Source: Motiliproteus sp036961355 (GTDB lineage: Bacteria > Pseudomonadota > Gammaproteobacteria > Pseudomonadales > Balneatricaceae). Taken from it: a stretch of 64,000 nucleotides of DNA. Both the position numbers and the translations under genes were made by a program. The stretch covers positions 124,001 through 188,000 of the forward strand of contig JBALVL010000002.1 of the NCBI GenBank assembly GCA_036961355.1, given 5' to 3'. Below the pieces are notes generated by a model. That model ran no database searches, was not told the DNA's origin, and saw nothing but the letters and a program-made list of their open reading frames with translations. Shown in pieces: positions 46,558-54,988 of this stretch. The first letter of the stretch is position 1, and each line of letters opens with the position of its first letter.

Positions 46558-47561
46558 TGGCTAATTTAACCCTTCAAGCGCTCAATGATTTGGCTGTGCA
46601 GGTTCTGGTCAATAGTAAGACCTCGCACGTCAACGCGGTTGCCACAGCTGAGGCGCTGGTGGCGGCCGATGCAGATGGGTTGGCCTCGCACGGGGTGTCT
46701 AGGCTGCCTGCCTACGCCGATCAGGCTAACAGCGGTAAGGTCGATGGTTTTGCCGTGCCCGACGTTGAATTGACCGCTGCTGCGACCGTACGGGTCGATG
46801 CTAAGTCCGGGTTTGCATTTGCGGCGATTGAGCAGGGTCTTGATCGTGCCGTGGCGCTGGTAAAGGAGATGGGTATGGTCGGGGTGGGTATCGGTCGATC
46901 CCATCATATGGGGGCAGCGGGTTACCAAGTCGAGCGGATGGCGCAGCAGGGTTTGATTGCGCTGGGGGTGACCAACTCTCCTGCTGCAATCGCTCCCTGG
47001 GGTGGCCAAAAGAGCCTGTTTGGCACCAATCCAATCGCTTTTGCCTGTCCAAGAACGGATAGTTCGCCACTGGTGATCGACCTGTCGTTGAGCAAGGTGG
47101 CACGCGGCAAAATTAAGCTGGCAGCGGACAGGCAGGAACCCATCGCTGAAGGTTTGGCGGTGGATATCGAAGGACGACCGACCACCGATGCTCAGGCCGC
47201 GCTGGATGGCAGTCTATTACCGATTGGTGATGCCAAGGGGGCGGCTCTGGTATTGATGGTGGAGATCCTTTCAGCGACCCTGACCGGTTCTAACTACGGC
47301 TACGAAGCCGGGTCTTTTTTTACCGGCGACGGTAGCGCGCCGCATATCGGCCATTTCTTTATCCTGATCGATCCCGACCGGTTTGCCCTGCAGAACTTTT
47401 CCGAGCGTTTCGAGGTGTTACTGAGTGCTATCGAGGAGCAGCCAGGCACCCGTTTGCCAGGTGTGCGCCGGTTGGCGATCCGTCATCAGGCTGAGCAGCA
47501 AGGGGTCACCATCCCCGATGCGCTCTATGCAGACCTGCGACAACGTGCAGGCTTAGTGTAG
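46557..47561 (+). CDS. comC: (R)-sulfolactate dehydrogenase, malate/L-lactate dehydrogenase family
   Basis: 334 residues of the Ldh_2 (YlbC/ComC) fold, unrelated to classic Rossmann lactate dehydrogenases. Features: ADADGLASHGVSRLPAYADQ with the catalytic histidine, GIGRSHHMGAAGYQVERMAQ, GVTNSPAAIAPWGGQKSLFG TNPIAFACP and KGAALVLMVEILSATLTGSN. It is coupled by overlap to slcC. With NAD(P)H it should convert sulfopyruvate to (R)-sulfolactate. It is the last gene of the rightward sulfolactate unit; the next gene converges on it. Confidence 0.9.
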   Translation: MANLTLQALNDLAVQVLVNSKTSHVNAVATAEALVAADADGLASHGVSRLPAYADQANSGKVDGFAVPDVELTAAATVRVDAKSGFAFAAIEQGLDRAVALVKEMGMVGVGIGRSHHMGAAGYQVERMAQQGLIALGVTNSPAAIAPWGGQKSLFGTNPIAFACPRTDSSPLVIDLSLSKVARGKIKLAADRQEPIAEGLAVDIEGRPTTDAQAALDGSLLPIGDAKGAALVLMVEILSATLTGSNYGYEAGSFFTGDGSAPHIGHFFILIDPDRFALQNFSERFEVLLSAIEEQPGTRLPGVRRLAIRHQAEQQGVTIPDALYADLRQRAGLV

Positions 47562-47677
47562 GTAAATGACAGGGCTGCGGTTCGTGTCAGTCTAAAACCT
47601 TGGTCGGCCGGTTGAAGCGACTCAAGCAAACAATGGTTATGACTATCTGTAATCGCTAGGCGTTAACCGCTCGGCGG

Positions 47678-48745
47678 TCAGTTTTCGCCATTATTGATCA
47701 ACGGCGGTTTCCCGGTACTGCCTCGCACGACCAGTTGGGTGGGTAACTCTACCTTGGGCTTGTGCGGCTTTCCGGCGAGGGCGTCCAGCAGAAACTCTGC
47801 TGCTTGCCGTCCCATCTCTTCGGTTGGGATGTGGACGGTCGTTAAGCCGGGAAGCAGGTGTTCACTCAGTGGCAGGTCGTCGAAGCCGGTGATCGAAACG
47901 TCTTCTGGCACCTTAATACCCGAATGCAGACACTCCAGCAAACAGCCGAACGCCAGTACATCGTTGCCGCAGATAATGGCTGTTGGGCGCTCGTTTTTTG
48001 GGCGATCCATCAGAAAACGGGTTGCGTGGCGTCCTTCCCACATGTCGAAGCTTTTTTCCACGATGTAATTGTCGTTGAGCTCCAGTCCTTGAGCTTGCAG
48101 GGCATCTTTGATTCCCTCAACCCGCAAGGCGGCACGGTCATTGTTTTTGGTAATGCCGGCGATGGTGCTGAAGCGCTGGTGCCCCAGCTCCAGCAGATAT
48201 TCGGTGATTTGTCGTGACGCGCTGCGATTATCGAAGCCGATGCAGAAGTGGGGGGTCTCTTCACTATAGGCCCAGATATTGGCAAACAGTTGCTGGTGTT
48301 GGTTCATCAGGTCAAAGGCTTCGGGTAGGTGCTCATTGCCGACCAGCAGGATGCCATCCACGCCTTGTTCCATCATCTCGCGAATCTGGCGCAACTCATG
48401 GTCCATATCGTAACTAGAGACAGCCAGGACTAGCGAATAACCCGCCTCATCAAGGCGTTTTTCGACGGCGTTGATGCCGGACGCGAAGATCGCGCTTTCC
48501 AGCGTCGGGATAATGGCGCCAATGATCCGGCTGCTCTTGGAAGCCAAGGCTCGCGCTGCGCCGTCTCTGACATAACCCAGCAGCCGGATCTGTTGCACAA
48601 CCCTGGTGCGGACCTTATCGCCCACTGCCTCCGGCGTATTCAGCACCCGGGAGACCGTTGCCGTTGATACTCCGGCAGCTATGGCAACATCCCCAAGCGT
48701 TGGTTTCTTACGAGCTATGTTTTGAGAGCGCTTACCTTTGTTCAA
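47678..48745 (-). CDS. LacI-family repressor, probable regulator of the DHPS operon
   Basis: 355 residues starting at TTG 48745 with GGAGG four bases upstream; no ATG fits. The headpiece is PTLGDVAIAAGVSTATVSRV with a hinge helix RDGAARALASKSS. The rest is a periplasmic-binding-type ligand domain ending PTQLVVRGSTG. It diverges from the hps genes, and two perfect GTAAGCGCTTAC palindromes, the classic LacI/GalR operator form, lie at 48891-48930 between them. It likely represses hpsKLMNOP until DHPS or an intermediate is present. Confidence 0.9.
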   Translation of the reverse strand: MNKGKRSQNIARKKPTLGDVAIAAGVSTATVSRVLNTPEAVGDKVRTRVVQQIRLLGYVRDGAARALASKSSRIIGAIIPTLESAIFASGINAVEKRLDEAGYSLVLAVSSYDMDHELRQIREMMEQGVDGILLVGNEHLPEAFDLMNQHQQLFANIWAYSEETPHFCIGFDNRSASRQITEYLLELGHQRFSTIAGITKNNDRAALRVEGIKDALQAQGLELNDNYIVEKSFDMWEGRHATRFLMDRPKNERPTAIICGNDVLAFGCLLECLHSGIKVPEDVSITGFDDLPLSEHLLPGLTTVHIPTEEMGRQAAEFLLDALAGKPHKPKVELPTQLVVRGSTGKPPLINNGEN

Positions 48746-48890
48746 TCAACCTCCGAGACGTCGCTATCGTTAGAATAAATACGAGTAAATATGCGCAGAA
48801 TATAGCAAAAAATCTCCACTTTTGCATTGCCAGCTGCTAAGGCCCGTTCTACTGGCCTTGTTGAAAATAATCTGAATCAACGTGAAAAAT

Positions 48891-48930
48891 GTAAGCGCTT
48901 ACGCTTGACTTGAAAAATGTAAGCGCTTAC
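48891..48930. promoter_or_regulatory. tandem LacI-type operators before the hps genes
   Basis: GTAAGCGCTTAC occurs at 48891-48902 and again at 48919-48930, each preceded by TGAAAAAT, 28 bp apart centre to centre. A GCGCTTAC half-site is also seen at 48728 at the start of the repressor gene, allowing looping or autoregulation. Confidence 0.85.
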
Positions 48931-49096
48931 AGTGGTTTTCAACAGGTAGATCTCGATGCATTTAACGATCCGTTTGATTCAGCTCTATGTCTCATTCAGA
49001 TGTATCACGGGCAGCGCAGCGATAGGTTGCTAATGCCACCGGCTAAATGCCATCCGAACGTCTGTTGTAGGAATTACCGAACCTTAGGAGGACATC

Positions 49097-49372
49097 ATGA
49101 ATGGCGGTAGCGTGAACTTATCCGAATTGAATCCAGCACTGAAGGAATCATCCATGGGCGATCAACATTCGAAGCTGAGAGCTCGGCCTTTATTGCTGGT
49201 CTCTACCCTCCTATTTGCCGGCTACGTGTGCAATATCCTGTTGGGCATGCTGGCCATTCAACAAGCTGTCGAGGTTCCCTACCTCGATGACCTGTGGGAA
49301 TTCCTGATGCTGTTTGGCTCAGCGATCGGGTTCGTTGTGTTCATTCTGTTGAATGAATCGGACGACTCCTGA
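49097..49372 (+). CDS. small predicted membrane protein of unknown function
   Basis: 91 residues with AGGAGG five bases before the ATG, a strong ribosome site. It has a polar N-terminus of about 30 residues, then two hydrophobic segments (LLLVSTLLFAGYVCNILLGM and LWEFLMLFGSAIGFVVFILL) joined by a short acidic loop, and an acidic end NESDDS. I do not recognise a family. It is the first gene downstream of the LacI operators and precedes the TRAP receptor hpsK by 169 bp, so it is probably induced with the DHPS genes and could assist transport. Confidence 0.75.
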   Translation: MNGGSVNLSELNPALKESSMGDQHSKLRARPLLLVSTLLFAGYVCNILLGMLAIQQAVEVPYLDDLWEFLMLFGSAIGFVVFILLNESDDS

Positions 49373-49541
49373 TTTTTCATAACCTGTAATCGGTAACGAT
49401 CCGGTCTAGAGGTTGTGGTTAGCGTGTTTGCTTCATTAAGCACGTACAGGAAAACGGTTGTTTTTAGTAAAAGTAGAATTTTAAGGAAGACGTAGTTAAG
49501 CAAAAAAACATTTTGATCTAGTTAATTAATTGGAGAATATA

Positions 49542-50696
49542 ATGACAACAAAAATCCAAGATGAAACCGTGCCGTCGATCGAACGCCGTCGTTTTTTTAA
49601 TACTGTGGGTAAGGCTGGATTTACCGCTGCAGTAGTCGCTGGTGCTGCTGGTGCGTTGGTTTCAGTTGAAGCAACTGCTGCTGTATCGAAAGAGGAGCAG
49701 GAACGCAAAAAAGCCGCAAAATATACCATGACCATCGCGACCGCCTATATTCTGGGTGCATCGCGTAGTTATCCAATTATGCAGCTAGATTTCAAAGAAA
49801 ATATCCAAAACCTGACCAACGGTCAGGTCTACGTCAAGTTGGCTCCGGGTGGCCAGTTGGGTGCCGGCGGCGCTCTGGCGCAGAAGGTTCAACAGGGCAC
49901 GATTCAGGCGGCTCAGCATTCTCTATCAAACTTTGCATCCTTTGCGCCAGTGGTTGATCTGATCAACGTTCCGTATTGGTGTGGTGAGAACCAGAAGTTT
50001 ACCAACTTGGTCAGCTCCCAGGCTTGGAAGGATGAAGTCGATCCCAAACTGGCAGAGCGTGGCTTTAAAGCGCTATGGTACGTCTGTATCGATCCTCGAG
50101 TGGTTGCGGTCCGTAAGGGGCGTGACGGCATTGTTCGTACTCCGGATGATCTTAAAGGCGTAAAGTTCCGGGTTCCCGGCTCCAAGATCCTGCAGCAGTT
50201 CTACCGTTTGCTGGGCGCCAACCCAACACCAGTTGCCTGGGGTGAAACACCGTCTGCGATCAAGCAAGGTGTTGCCGATGCATTGGATCCTTCAGTAGAA
50301 GCGTTGAATATTTTTGGTTTCAAGGACGTTCTCTCCTCGGTCACTTTCATCCGCTCGGTTCCCGATGCGCAGGTGTTCTCTTGTAACTTGAAATGGTTCA
50401 ACAGCCTTCCAAAGGATGTGCAGGAAGGGATCGAGCGAGCCAGCGAAATTACCTCGCATCAGAATCTTGCCAAAGTACCAGCGGCGCGCGCCTTTGCGAT
50501 GTCGGAACTGGCCAAAAACGGCGTCGAGTTCTATTCCCCCACCGAAGACGAGTTGGCCCAGTGGGTCGCCAAGGCAGGGCATCAGTTGCCGGTCTGGGAT
50601 AAGACCAAGATTGAGTTGGCGGGTTCACTGGAAACCTTCGACAAGCTGTTGAAAGCGGCTAACACACAGGGACGTTACTACGTTCACGACGTATAG
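49542..50696 (+). CDS. hpsK: DHPS TRAP transporter, substrate-binding protein
   Basis: 384 residues from ATG 49542, six bases after GGAG; TTG 49530 overlaps the ribosome site. The N-terminus ERRRFFNTVGKAGFTAAVVA is a twin-arginine signal, unusual for DctP proteins, most of which are exported unfolded. DctP features: QLGAGGALAQKVQQGTIQAA, LKGVKFRVPGSKILQQFYRL (ligand arginine) and PVAWGETPSAIKQGVADALD. It begins hpsKLM, which precedes hpsNOP, matching the TRAP-type DHPS uptake system described in Roseovarius. Confidence 0.87.
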   Translation: MTTKIQDETVPSIERRRFFNTVGKAGFTAAVVAGAAGALVSVEATAAVSKEEQERKKAAKYTMTIATAYILGASRSYPIMQLDFKENIQNLTNGQVYVKLAPGGQLGAGGALAQKVQQGTIQAAQHSLSNFASFAPVVDLINVPYWCGENQKFTNLVSSQAWKDEVDPKLAERGFKALWYVCIDPRVVAVRKGRDGIVRTPDDLKGVKFRVPGSKILQQFYRLLGANPTPVAWGETPSAIKQGVADALDPSVEALNIFGFKDVLSSVTFIRSVPDAQVFSCNLKWFNSLPKDVQEGIERASEITSHQNLAKVPAARAFAMSELAKNGVEFYSPTEDELAQWVAKAGHQLPVWDKTKIELAGSLETFDKLLKAANTQGRYYVHDV

Positions 50697-50714
50697 AGCC
50701 TGAGGCTACCTGGA

Positions 50715-50747
50715 GAGTCGGGATGGGCGATTCGCTCGTCTCGACTC
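50715..50747 (+). other. intercistronic hairpin between hpsK and hpsL
   Basis: GAGTCGGGATGGGC and GCTCGTCTCGACTC form a 14-bp stem in RNA with three G-U pairs and a five-base loop, 18 bases after the hpsK stop. No T-run follows. It is the third dctP-dctQ gap in this window with such an element. Confidence 0.6.
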
Positions 50748-50787
50748 GATAATTAGCAACTACACGGCTTTATGCGTGAGGTGTGTT

Positions 50788-51303
50788 ATGAAAGCTTTTA
50801 TTTCTAAGCTCGATCTGGAATGCGAACGATGGTTATGCCTGATGTTCTATACGATGATCGTGTTGACCCTTGTGTCGGAGGTGCTTCGTCGCTTCGGACT
50901 CAGTTATTCCTCCATCTGGGGTGAGGAGATCGCGCGTTACTCCTTTATCTATCTGGCTTGGTTTGGTGCGGCGCTGGCGGTTAGAAACCGCTCGCATATC
51001 CGGATCGATGTGCTGCTAAACGCACTGGGTCGACGTAGCAAAGCGGCGCTTTACCTGTTTGGCGATCTGGCCTCGCTGCTGTTGGCAGTTGTAGCGCTTT
51101 GGGTCTCCATCGAGCCGGTGATGACGTCGATCGAATTCGGTTCGGTGACCGATGGCTTACGTATCAGTAAGGCCTGGTTCCTGATCGCGGTGCCGTTGGG
51201 CTTTACCTTGATCACGGTGCGACTGCTGCAGTCGATGTGGCGGGATATCCAGGACCTGGTTGCTGGCCGGAAAGTGTTTGCCGGCAATAGCCTGGTCGAT
51301 TAG
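50788..51303 (+). CDS. hpsL: DHPS TRAP transporter, small permease
   Basis: 171 residues from ATG 50788, six bases after GAGG (a GTG at 50776 overlaps that site). Four hydrophobic segments with the DctQ core SIWGEEIARYSFIYLAWFGA and VRNRSHIRIDVLLNALG. It is 11 bp upstream of hpsM and together they form the membrane complex that works with HpsK. Confidence 0.87.
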   Translation: MKAFISKLDLECERWLCLMFYTMIVLTLVSEVLRRFGLSYSSIWGEEIARYSFIYLAWFGAALAVRNRSHIRIDVLLNALGRRSKAALYLFGDLASLLLAVVALWVSIEPVMTSIEFGSVTDGLRISKAWFLIAVPLGFTLITVRLLQSMWRDIQDLVAGRKVFAGNSLVD

Positions 51304-51314
51304 GAGAGATACAG

Positions 51315-52628
51315 ATGTACAACTATATGATTGAACAGGCTGCCGATGTCTCCTATGGCCCGGCTATTTACCTGCCTGTGATGGCGATGATCGCGATGAT
51401 TGTCTTGGCGGTGCCGATCTGGGTGGTATTGGGCCTGGGTGCTTTAGGGATGCTGGTGCTGACCGAAGTCCTGCCGCTGTCGCTGTTCGGTGAGGCCCTG
51501 TTTGACGGTATCGATGCGTTCGCGCTGATTGCGATTCCGTTGTTTATTCTGACCGGCGATGTATTGGTGCGCACCGGACTGTCCAACAAATTGTTGGATG
51601 TGGCCGAAGCGACGGCAGGCAGTGCCAAATCGGGACTGGGTACTTCGACAGTGCTGGGGTGTGGCTTCTTTGCCTGTATCTCAGGTTCTGACGCGGCGGG
51701 TGCTGCGGCGGTGGGGCGGATGACCATTCATCGGCTGGTGGAGCGGGGTTACCCCAAAGGCTATGCCTGTGCGTTGGTAGCGGCGGGTTCGTGTACCGGT
51801 ATCCTGATACCGCCATCGATCGCCTACATCATCATCGGTCTGATCCTGGGTATATCGGCATCGACGCTGTTCTTGGCGGCGGCTATACCGGGTCTCCTGA
51901 TCATGGCCACTATCATGCTGACCAACGTGGTGCTTAATGCTATCAACGGTTATGAAGACTCCAAGACAGGATTCTCCATGAAACGTTGGCTCACAGCGCT
52001 GTGGGACGGACGTTATGCGTTGATGATTCCATTCATCATCTTGGGTGGTATCTATTCGGGCATGTTTACCCCGACCGAAGCGGCCGGTGTAGCGGTAATC
52101 GTAGGCCTGGGTATCGGCTTTATGCAGAAGACCATCAGCTGGCGCGACTTTCCCAAGATGCTGCTCAGCTCGGCCAAGATCAACGGCATGATCCTGCCGA
52201 TTATCGCGATGTCGTTACCATTGGCGCAGACGCTGGCTGTATTGGAGATCCCGCAAACCTTTGTCGCAGTGATGACCGAGTTGACCGATGATCCAACCAT
52301 GCTGCTATTGATCATGATCGGCATCCTGATCCTGGCCGGTTGTGTGATGGAGACAACACCCAATATCGTGGTGCTGGCACCGATCCTGCTGCCGTTGGCA
52401 CGCTCTATCGGCATGGATGATATCCACTTCTGCATCGTGATGGTTTCCGCCCTGGGGGTCGGCTTTATTACGCCACCGTTGGGACTCAACCTGTTCGTGG
52501 TGTCCGGAGTCAGCGGAACACCGGTACTGGAGGTCGCGAAATACGCACTGCCGTACGTGTTAACGATGCTCACGACAGTGTTGCTACTGGCCTTTGTGCC
52601 TTCGTTATCACTCTGGGCGTTGTCATAA
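51315..52628 (+). CDS. hpsM: DHPS TRAP transporter, large permease
   Basis: 437 residues, DctM family: DAFALIAIPLFILTGDVLVR, GSCTGILIPPSIAYIIIG, SGMFTPTEAAGVAVIVGLG and GVGFITPPLGLNLFVVSGVS. GGAGAG lies six to seven bases before the ATG. It is followed after about 150 bp by hpsN, whose own ribosome site is strong; a promoter in that gap is possible. Confidence 0.9.
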   Translation: MYNYMIEQAADVSYGPAIYLPVMAMIAMIVLAVPIWVVLGLGALGMLVLTEVLPLSLFGEALFDGIDAFALIAIPLFILTGDVLVRTGLSNKLLDVAEATAGSAKSGLGTSTVLGCGFFACISGSDAAGAAAVGRMTIHRLVERGYPKGYACALVAAGSCTGILIPPSIAYIIIGLILGISASTLFLAAAIPGLLIMATIMLTNVVLNAINGYEDSKTGFSMKRWLTALWDGRYALMIPFIILGGIYSGMFTPTEAAGVAVIVGLGIGFMQKTISWRDFPKMLLSSAKINGMILPIIAMSLPLAQTLAVLEIPQTFVAVMTELTDDPTMLLLIMIGILILAGCVMETTPNIVVLAPILLPLARSIGMDDIHFCIVMVSALGVGFITPPLGLNLFVVSGVSGTPVLEVAKYALPYVLTMLTTVLLLAFVPSLSLWALS

Positions 52629-52775
52629 GGCGTCGCTTTAACTAAACCTGCTTTATCTACCTTGAACGCGATCGTTAACGAATGTTTACGAGGGATCGGT
52701 GCGCCTGAAATAAGGCCCCTAACCCCTTAATAGATCAAAAAATAAAACACAGTTAGTAATCTGGAGACATACACC

Positions 52776-54077
52776 ATGACTATCAAATACCTGAAGAAAG
52801 CCAGTAAAACTGCAGCAACCGGCCACGACGATGTTAGTAAGCTGGTTACCGATATGCTTGCCGCGATCGATGCCGGCGGTGAAGACAAAGTACGCGAGTA
52901 CACCCAGCAGCTTGATAAGTATGACGGAGAGATCCTGGTCTCCGATGAGGCGATTGCCGCCGCTGAAAAACAGATGACCCAGCAGATGAAGGACGATCTT
53001 CAGTTTGCCCACGATCGTGTGCGTAAGTTCGCTGAAAAGCAGCTGGCCTCGATGAGCGAATTTGAGACCGAGCTGTCACCGGGCTTATTTGCCGGTCAGA
53101 AGCTGATCCCAATGAACACCGCCGGTTGTTATGTCCCGGGTGGCCGTTATTCGCACGTGGCATCAGCCATCATGAGTATCACCACGGCTAAGGTTGCCGG
53201 TGTAAAAAACGTTGTAGCCTGTTCACCGGCGCGTCCGGGTGTGGGTGTTAACCCTGCCATTCTTTACACCATGAAGCTTTGTGGTGCCGATCATATCCTG
53301 GCGCTGGGTGGCGTGCAGGCGATTGCCTCCATGGCCAACGGCCTGTTTACCGGTAACTCAGCTGACATCTTGGTCGGCCCGGGTAACCGTTTCGTGGCGG
53401 AATCGAAGCGTCAGTTGTTTGGCCGTGTTGGTATCGATATGTTCGCTGGTCCTTCTGAGATCGCCGTGATTGCCGATGAAACTGCCGATCCAGCGATTGT
53501 TGCTTCTGACCTAGTCGGTCAAGCAGAGCACGGTCCAGATACCCCAGCTTGGTTGTTTACCAGTAGCCAGGAAGTGGCCGATAAGGTTATCGCGCTGATG
53601 CCAGGATTGATCGAAGCGCTGCCTGATACTGCCCGTGAAGCGGCAACGACGGCATGGCGCGATTACGGTGAGGTGATCCTGTGTGACACCCGTGAAGAAT
53701 TGGTCCAAGTCAGCGACGAATATGCCTCCGAGCATCTGGAAGTGCAGACCAAAGATCTCGACTGGTGGCTTGAGAACCTGACCAACTACGGTTCATTGTT
53801 CCTCGGTGAAGAAGCGACTGTTGCCTTTGGTGACAAGTGCTCAGGTCCTAACCACATCTTGCCTACTAAGGGTGCGGGCCGTTATACCGGCGGATTGTCA
53901 GCGAGTAAATTCATAAAGGTCGTTTCTTACCAGCGTCTGAGCCGTGAAGCTAACCGTGAAGTGGCTGCCGTTACTGCGCGTATTTCACGCTTGGAAGGGA
54001 TGGAGGCTCATGCACGTACCGGTGATGACCGCCTTGCCAAGTACTTCCCGAACGATAAGTTCCAACTGGAATACTAA
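52776..54077 (+). CDS. hpsN: DHPS 3-dehydrogenase, histidinol dehydrogenase-like
   Basis: 433 residues of the HisD fold. Zinc-site residues Gln249, His252, Asp353 and His412 and the catalytic pair Glu319-His320 (in YASEHLEVQ) are intact. GCYVPGGRYSH and ILVGPGNRFVAESKR are family motifs. HpsN oxidises (R)-DHPS to (R)-sulfolactate with two NAD+. It lies between the hpsKLM transporter and hpsO, which starts three bases after its stop. Placement beside hpsO and hpsP separates it from the paralogue at 15121-16434 that sits with cuyA. Confidence 0.93.
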   Translation: MTIKYLKKASKTAATGHDDVSKLVTDMLAAIDAGGEDKVREYTQQLDKYDGEILVSDEAIAAAEKQMTQQMKDDLQFAHDRVRKFAEKQLASMSEFETELSPGLFAGQKLIPMNTAGCYVPGGRYSHVASAIMSITTAKVAGVKNVVACSPARPGVGVNPAILYTMKLCGADHILALGGVQAIASMANGLFTGNSADILVGPGNRFVAESKRQLFGRVGIDMFAGPSEIAVIADETADPAIVASDLVGQAEHGPDTPAWLFTSSQEVADKVIALMPGLIEALPDTAREAATTAWRDYGEVILCDTREELVQVSDEYASEHLEVQTKDLDWWLENLTNYGSLFLGEEATVAFGDKCSGPNHILPTKGAGRYTGGLSASKFIKVVSYQRLSREANREVAAVTARISRLEGMEAHARTGDDRLAKYFPNDKFQLEY

Positions 54078-54079
54078 AA

Positions 54080-54850
54080 ATGACCAGCCAACTGCAATCA
54101 TTCAGTTTGGCCGATCGTGTTGCCCTCGTGACCGGGGGTAACTCAGGGATCGGTAGGGCGATGGCTTTGGCGTTAGCCGGTGCCGGCGCCCGCGTGGTGG
54201 TGATGGCGCGTCGCGCCGAACCATTGCACGAAAGTGTTCGGTTGATCGAGGCGCAAGGCGGACAGGCGGCGGCGTTAGTTGCCGACCTGAGCGAGCTTGC
54301 CAATCTCGATCAGCTGGTCGAGCAAGCGAGTGCACCGTTTGGTTCGCCGGACATTCTGGTTAATGCGGCCGGATTGAACCTGCGTCAACCGGTCGATGAG
54401 ATCAGCCCAGAAAGCTGGGATCAAACGCTTAATATCAACCTAAAAACACCGTTCTTTCTGGCGCGAGCATTAGCACCGGCAATGAAGTCCAAAGGCTGGG
54501 GCAGGGTGATCAATATTGCATCCCTGCAATCCGACCGGGCCTTTGCCAACAGCTTGCCTTACGGCGCCTCCAAGGGCGGGGTGGCTCAGATGACTCGTGC
54601 CATGGCCGAGACCTGGTCTGCCGACGGCATCAACTGTAACGCGATCGCTCCCGGATTCTTTCCGACCGAGCTGACCGCTGCGGTGTTCAAAGATAAAGAG
54701 CGGACGCAAAAACTGGCCGACCAGACAGCTATTGGTCGCAACGGTCGCTTGACCGACTTGGATGGGCCACTGCTGTTTCTGGCCTCTGCGGCGTCGGATT
54801 ACGTCACCGGCCAAGTGCTGTTTGTTGATGGCGGCTTTACCGCCAAGTAG
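54080..54850 (+). CDS. hpsO: DHPS 2-dehydrogenase, short-chain dehydrogenase/reductase
   Basis: 256 residues, classical SDR. The cofactor motif is VTGGNSGIGRAMALALAGAG, NAAG is at about residue 93, and the catalytic serine lies in NIASLQS with YGASKGG supplying Tyr and Lys. The C-terminus ends YVTGQVLFVDGGF. In the known pathway HpsO and HpsP together invert (S)-DHPS to (R)-DHPS through the 2-keto compound. The gene starts two bases after hpsN. Confidence 0.9.
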   Translation: MTSQLQSFSLADRVALVTGGNSGIGRAMALALAGAGARVVVMARRAEPLHESVRLIEAQGGQAAALVADLSELANLDQLVEQASAPFGSPDILVNAAGLNLRQPVDEISPESWDQTLNINLKTPFFLARALAPAMKSKGWGRVINIASLQSDRAFANSLPYGASKGGVAQMTRAMAETWSADGINCNAIAPGFFPTELTAAVFKDKERTQKLADQTAIGRNGRLTDLDGPLLFLASAASDYVTGQVLFVDGGFTAK

Positions 54851-54856
54851 AAGTGA

Positions 54857-54906
54857 TTACCGGTCGTTAATAACGGCTATTAATAGACGTTATTAACGAC
54901 CGGTAA
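54857..54906 (+). other. 19-bp perfect hairpin between hpsO and hpsP
   Basis: TTACCGGTCGTTAATAACG and CGTTATTAACGACCGGTAA face each other around a 12-base AT-rich loop, six bases after the hpsO stop. It is one of the longest perfect stems in the window and lacks a T-run. It may stabilise the upstream mRNA or act as a partial terminator before hpsP. Confidence 0.75.
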
Positions 54907-54988
54907 GATCGATTTTAAAACGGTATTTAAAAATTCTAAGCGACTCCCGAAACTATTTTAATGGGAGAGCTAGGACAAGGGGAATAGC

